Source of the DNA: Unio delphinus
Lineage: Eukaryota; Mollusca; Bivalvia; Unionida; Unionidae
Direction of reading: 5' to 3'
Assembly: GCA_029339505.1 (NCBI GenBank)
Contig: JAQISU010000342.1
Location: forward strand, 17,501-81,500
DNA: 64,000 nt
A model generated the notes under the pieces. That model made no database searches. It was not told the origin of the DNA and was given only the letters and a program-made list of their open reading frames with translations. Positions 58,198 to 64,000 of the stretch are shown here, piece by piece. Made by a program: the position numbers and the translations under genes. Within the stretch, counting starts at the first letter, position 1; every line of letters begins with the position of its first letter.

Positions 58198-60266
58198 TGC
58201 AGTAGTTAATGACGATATATCTAAAAATAAAGTTATAGTTCACTACAGTAAATTATCAAATTAATTTGTTTAGGAAATGTAACTCTTTATGGATTAACGT
58301 ATAAACCGATATTTTATTCCAATAATTTATTTTAAGACCATCGGATCACTTATGGATGATCTGGTCAAATCAGTTCTGCTGCTACATCTTCGCACTGGAA
58401 ATATTTAGATGTTTCCTCAAATGTGTTTGCATTTAAAGTGTAATCGTACCGAATTCAGCTTGAATTCTATTCGCACTATAAAATCTACCAACCCAATAAG
58501 AAACAAAAAAAGGGTGCATGGTTGTACCAACTATAATTGTAACTTTGTTTCTATTTCGTTCCTTGTCTGTTTTGATTGATACGGCTCAGTAATCGTCCAT
58601 TTGGAATTATCAAATTGTTTCAATATCATTGATACATAAATTGAAAATACGTTTTAAATCATGAAAAAAGTAGGAAACAAAATTTGTATCGTATTGCATT
58701 TGGATGAAATGACGAGATTGATGTAATTAATGAATATGTAAAATTTGGATGTGAATTGTTTTGGAATTTAGAATTTAATAATGCAATATACGTACCACGG
58801 AAAGTAGCTTATCACATATCTGATTAATACTGTTAAAACAATGAGCGCTTTGAATAAAACAATGCTATAAACGTTCATAAGCCATTTATTTAATAAATAA
58901 ACAACATAATTAAATACCTTTTGATCTTCTAAAGCATGTATACATGGCGTATGGAATACAAATATTAACATATTAAACAAATTACTTTTCACACTTAAAA
59001 CTAGGGATATATTGAATTACCTAACGCAAAAGGAATACGCAATTGATCGATTGCAATATACACATCTTATTAAATGGTTGGATACCTACATTAGACCATC
59101 TAGGGATTAAAGTGTGGCATTTCTTTTGCATTCCGATTATAGGGTAGTGGCTATCGTATGAACTATAACTTTACGTTTACTAAACACAGACTAAAAGTAG
59201 ATGTAAACGGCAAAAAGTTAGTTCAAGATATTTCAGTTTGACATTACATATGCAAACTAATTAACAGTTATTGTCGTAATATTTTCACATCACATTTCTA
59301 TGATGTGAGGTAGGATGTAGAGGACTATAAAATAGTATATAATTATTGGAGGAGCATTCAAACACGTTAAGAATACAACTCACTAAATAACCCTACAGTA
59401 AGGAATGCAGTAAAGTTACATCAAAGTATGTATAGGTTACTGCATTTTTATTTGAAAATATGAACGACTTTGTTTGCATGAATATAATGGACGACCTTAG
59501 TGAGTCCAGAAAATTCATCCGATAAAACGAGTTTATATATTCCCATACAAATGCAGTAACCTTTACATCATACTTCTTGTTCTACAAAAGATTTATATTT
59601 AAAAATAATCTAAATCTCTTATCACAAGTCCAGAATTGTAGAATGTTACTCATGTATTTCCAAAGTACGGAAGATAATGATGTACAAAAGCCCTTCATTA
59701 TCAAATTAATACAATCCGACTGTATGTAAATAAGTATCAAATAATTTCAAAATAGTTTTAGTCCGAAACATGTCGAGCACTATTTAATTCTAGTCAATAA
59801 TTTAAATAAATAAGTCCTTTCAGATTATATCTGGACAAAAGTAAAAGTGATTTCACAGAATGTTTATAAGATTAAAATTACGAATCGTTTACCTAGTCCT
59901 TCTTCATCAGCCTATCACCTAACGATTTTATGTGCCAACGGAATGATTTACCTCGATCACGACCTATTCCAATCGTGATCGAGAGGAGTGAGTTGGCAAT
60001 GTTTATGTTTTCTACTATAAATATTTTAAACAGGTAAGAAGGTATTCAAAATCATCAAGAACGGACTACAATCTTTTTGTCCGGAAAGAAATCGCGTTTC
60101 TATGCATTATCATAAATACAGTGTCATTCGGAAAAATAAATATGACATATTAGAAGATTACTATTAAGATTAAATACTGAAAGCAGAATGTATTTACTGT
60201 CAACTGAGTAAAAACCATAATGACTTGTAATAGGTGTTTAATTTCTTGAAACACACATGTGTCCAT

Positions 60267-60447
<181 letters not shown>

Positions 60448-60690
60448 ATTAGTGTACATGTATGAATTGATAAATTGGTTAGATAAACATACTGTTTTCT
60501 TCTTTTTCTCTCTTGCTCATAGCCAGTATTCTGTTTCGATTTTAGTAAAAAATCTCCTGTCTTTCTTCCTATCTGCCATTACCCTTCTCTCTATATAGTC
60601 CTCTCACTTTAATCCCAGGATAAACTGCCTGTGTCTTCTCTTTTCTTAGTCCTTCTGCATCTCACATGAAATGTTCCCTTTTTCTTATCA

Positions 60691-60697
60691 TTCTCTG

Positions 60698-60742
<45 letters not shown>
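60691..60742. repeat. (CT)n microsatellite
   Basis: CT units with one TTT interruption inside a longer pyrimidine-rich stretch (60,480-60,745). Confidence 0.95.
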
Positions 60743-60743
<1 letters not shown>

Positions 60744-60783
60744 CGCCTATGTCATCCGCTGTGTATGAGGAGACCGAAATTGT

Positions 60784-61113
60784 ATGTTTTTGTGCTATAA
60801 ACTTTGCAATGTCATTATGCGAAGACAGCTACCAAGGAAATTGTTTTTACAGACATATGTTTCCACAATGGTTCCTAGAATGCTTAGCAATTACTCAACA
60901 ACAATGCAAAAAAAGTATTTAAAGGACAGTAATATGGATTCAAATACTGTTTGGACAAACGATAGCAATATTATGAAGGCAGCATCATTGTTGTCGACTG
61001 ACGTTAATGTGTATAGTAATAGTGGGTCCAATTCCATTAGAGTCATCCAGTATGATTGGTTGAGGTACCTTGCATATTTGGCCTTAGACACTTTTACTCA
61101 CTCTAGACGCTAA
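60784..61113 (+). CDS. Unassigned ORF, 109 residues
   Basis: An open frame with a basic start and an asparagine/serine-rich middle (NMDSNTVWTNDSN, then TDVNVYSNSGSNS), ending TFTHSRR. An overlapping ORF in another frame (60,671-60,922) weakens the case. No domain recognised. A (TG)n run follows at 61,142-61,160. Confidence 0.2.
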   Translation: MFLCYKLCNVIMRRQLPRKLFLQTYVSTMVPRMLSNYSTTMQKKYLKDSNMDSNTVWTNDSNIMKAASLLSTDVNVYSNSGSNSIRVIQYDWLRYLAYLALDTFTHSRR

Positions 61114-61659
61114 TTACAAAACATTTCATATTACCATTTAAGTGTGTGTGTGTGTGTATGTGAATGTGCATTTTTGTGTGCATTTTGAAGTTTTGAATAA
61201 TGCAACGTCTACAGTGTAGCATCATATCCCACTCAGGCACGTTATCCTGAAACCAGGCCGCCCAGTCTTATCTCTAATCTCTTAATTCGTACACGATGTG
61301 AGGCAGAATCTAGTACCATTTTTATAAGTCATTGGTATACTCAACCATGATTCGATCCAATTTAGGTCATAAGAGTAGTCAACATTGCAACGCAGTGATA
61401 TTTTGCTAAGAACAACCATGAAGATTCACGTTAAGAGGTGTAATATAGCAAGTAAATGATTTTTGAAATGCCACAATTTAACTTCTAATAACTGTAAAGT
61501 TTCATTTGAAATAAACCTTATGTGAGATTTAGTACAGTGAACCATTACATGCATACTATTTAAAATGTTAGTATTAGTGGGATTAGGAAAGAGTCCAGTA
61601 AGGAAAAGAAACAAGTTTCTGTTGGAAGAAATACAAAGCTAGTTGATCATTTGACTTCA

Positions 61660-64000
61660 CCATCATCATCATCAGTCGCTTGATCTAGTGTGGTCGTTGA
61701 TGCACTGTACTGCTGAACATCTGACCAGTTCCCTCCACTTGACTCGATCATGTGCCAATGCGTGTGTCTGTGCAAAACGTTTCCTGGTCCATTCTGTAAT
61801 GTTGCCACTATTCTTTTTTCTCTGTATACCTCTCCTTCTACCACCTTGGACACTACCCTGCAGTACTGTTGTGGATAGACTGTTGGCTCTAGTGACATGG
61901 CCATACCATTTAAGCTTTCTCTTTTTGACAATGGTGAGGAGGTCTTCATTATGGCCTACATTGTGCCTGATGGTGTTGCGCACTTCTTCATTTCTGATGT
62001 GGTCCATGTAAGAGGTGCCAATGATGGTTCTGTAGCATCTCGTTTCAAGTGCCTGAATTCTTCGTTGTAATTCTGTTGTCAGGGTCCAGACCTCACATGA
62101 ATACAGAAAGATTGAGATGACTAGTGCTCTCAATAGTCTGATTTTAGTTTTCAGGCAGATGTTCATTTCTCTCCAGATTGGTCTTGGCTTTGACATAGCT
62201 GCCGTTGTTGGTGCTGCTCTTGACAAAATAACTGCTCTTGATCCCTCCTCCGTGACTATGGAACCAAGGTATTTGAATTGGCACACTGTTTCCAGTTCCT
62301 GTCTTCTGACTTTAATCTTGGTTGAGATTTGTTTGCCATTGTTTGTCATCAGCTTTGTCTTCTCGGCACTTATCTCCATGTCAAATCTGGAAGATGGTTT
62401 ATCTAGATTATTCACTAAGGTGGCAAGCTCATCTTCACTGCCTGCCAGCCCATCAATGTCGTCTTCAAAGCGGAGGTTGGTGATGTTACGCCCTCCAATG
62501 CTGACTGTCCAACAGTGATTGTACAGGGTTTTGCTCATTATGAGCTCTAAGTAGATGTTGAAAAGCGTGGGTGGCAGGAGACAGCCTTGCCTTACTCCAA
62601 CTGTTGTCTTGAACCAGTCCCCCACAGAACCTTGAGCAATTACTGCACTGGTAGCCTTGGCGTAGAGCTGCTTGATGGTATTGGTCAACGTTTGACCCAT
62701 GTTCTTCTTCTTCATTGTGGCCCACAATACCTCTTGCCACACTCTATCAAAAGCCTTTTTGAAATCTATGAGGACATGATAAATGTCTTGTTGATGTTGT
62801 GAGTACTTTTCACACAGATCTTAAGATTAAAATTATGTTCTGTTGTGCTTCTTCCACTCCGGAACCATGCCTGTTCTTCAGCGATTATTTCTTCTGCTTG
62901 TGGGTTCAGTCTGTTCAAGATGATCCTCAGCATTACCTTACTAGCATGGCTGATCAAACTGATAGTTCTGTAATTTTGGCACAGCTGGAGATTGCCTTTT
63001 TTAAGGAGTGTTATAATTAGTGGCTGGGTCCACTGTGTTGGCAATTCACCTGTCTGCCAGATCTTGTTGCAGATATTTGTTAGTAGTTCTATCACTGATT
63101 CCCCACCATTCTTGATAAGTTCAACTGGGATGTTGTCTGCTTCAGCTGCCTTTAAATTCCTCAGTGCTCTTATTGCTGACTCAACCTCTTCTTTGAAAAT
63201 GGAGAAATCAACATTATTTATGGAGTTTGGAACTTCAAGCACCCCTGGGTCTCCTGCGGACGGATGGTTGTAGAGTTCTTTACAATACTCAGTCCATCTT
63301 TCTGCAGTGTCACTTGCTTCTGTGAGGCATTTTCCATTTTCATCTTGAATGGTACTGACTCTTGGTTGCTTCTTTTTGATGAGGTCTTTCACAATTTGGA
63401 ATGCCTTTTTGCTGTTATTCTTTATCAGACTGATCTCTATTTCATTGGACTGTTGTCCAATTCAATTTTCATTTGCTTTCTTAAATTTGTTTCTTACATT
63501 CTGGTTTATGTCTCGATATAGCACTGCCCCTGTTGTGTGTCTGGTGTTTTTCAGGTCTCTTCGGGCATCACACCGATTCAGAATCTCTTCTGTAACCCAG
63601 GCTTTTTTCTTTGGGCGATGGAGGCCAATGATGTCCTTGGCAACTGTTGTCATGACTGTGTTGAAAGTGTCTGTCATCACTTTAACATCAATCTCCATCA
63701 CAAGGAGTGGAGCAAATTTTCATCCAATTGTGGATTGGAATGACTTGCAGATGTAAGGGTTCTTCAGTTGTTCAAGGTTGAATTTGAGCCTGATTTTCTT
63801 TGGCTTGTTACTTTTCTTCAACCTCACTCTGATGTTCATAATGACGAAGTCGTGATCACTCCCAACATCAGCACCTGGAAACGTTCTTGTTTTTTCTCTA
63901 TTGATGCCAGATCGGTACCGGTTTTGAACTAGTATGTAGTCGGTCTGGTTATAATTGGTTCTATTTGGTGCTTGCCATGTTCAGCATCAGGAAGCTTTAT
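61660..64000 (-). mobile_element. LINE retrotransposon with endonuclease and reverse transcriptase, frameshifted
   Basis: The minus strand carries, from the right edge: the C-terminal end of an apurinic-type endonuclease (NQTDYILVQNRY and GADVGSDHDFVIMN near 63,830-63,960), a linker (63,462-63,701), the RT N-terminal part (63,392-62,766, with LLKKGNLQLCQNYRTISL and EEQAWFRSGRST), then palm and thumb (62,742-61,672: TTVGVRQGCLLPPTLFNIYL, NLRFEDDIDGLAG) and a C-terminal KWYGHVTRA...GGRRRG region. The 3' end has a short CATC run at 61,662-61,674. A frameshift near 62,750 and a stop near 63,455 interrupt it, and the active-site box reads FEDD instead of FADD. The 5' part lies outside the window. 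The clade (RTE-like or related) is not settled. Confidence 0.9.

Larger units (their letters stand above)
50217..60150. repeat. Segmental duplication, copy 2
   Basis: Collinear with 28,223-40,516 in the same orientation, about 22 kb further on. It includes exons 1-5 of receptor gene 2 and the upstream region. It lacks three blocks present in copy 1, at junctions near 56,895, 58,586 and 59,597. Similarity is high throughout and nearly perfect at about 53,335-53,955. Confidence 0.92.

Noticed and set aside
63264..63756. Plus-strand ORFs over the LINE
   Set aside because: They are shadow frames of the minus-strand endonuclease and reverse-transcriptase coding sequence.

Overview
The window looks like nuclear DNA of an invertebrate animal. 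It is AT-rich, carries long microsatellites of many motifs, has spliced genes with GT-AG introns, holds apurinic-endonuclease-type LINE retrotransposons, and contains remains of a virus-like DNA element. The LINE family and the element are common in aquatic invertebrates such as cnidarians and molluscs. The phylum cannot be settled from the sequence. No rRNA, tRNA, CRISPR array or bacterial operon was recognised.

Region 1 (about 1-11.2 kb) is a heavily decayed virus-like element. Broken plus-strand genes run in order: a zinc-ribbon protein, an HNH endonuclease, several unassigned short proteins, a glycine-rich minor-virion-like protein, a capsid-like protein, a small basic protein, a fibre-like protein and a membrane protein. 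Two copies of a divergent gene pair (zinc protein and a protein with an EEFER...ITPW start) lie at 1-624 and 9,792-10,635 in opposite orientations, bracketing the block. Nearly every gene has stops or frameshifts.

Region 2 (about 13.4-20 kb) holds two LINE fragments (13.9-14.65 kb minus, 15.6-17.05 kb plus), then a second, different copy of the virus-like late genes (17.15-19.4 kb) with its own capsid-like gene. At 13.5 kb lies an isolated exon resembling the transmembrane exon of the receptor genes described next.

Region 3 (25-60 kb) is dominated by a segmental duplication, copy 1 at 28,223-40,516 and copy 2 at 50,217-60,150. Each copy carries a minus-strand receptor-like gene: a signal-peptide exon, two immunoglobulin-like exons lacking the canonical cysteine pair, a short stalk exon, a transmembrane exon and a cytoplasmic tail. 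All introns are phase 1. Homology between copies stops two bases inside the tail-exon splice acceptor, so the two receptors have unrelated tails (YDEL/YDNM motifs against two YxxP motifs). Each gene has one single-base frameshift: exon 2 in gene 1 and exon 3 in gene 2. A stretch of about 600 bp is nearly identical between copies and looks like a conversion tract. The architecture recalls hydrozoan allorecognition (Alr) proteins, but this is only a hypothesis.

Region 4 (60-64 kb) has microsatellites, an unassigned ORF and a long minus-strand LINE (61.66 kb to the right edge) with endonuclease and reverse-transcriptase domains broken by frameshifts. The gaps between these regions show no recognisable genes.
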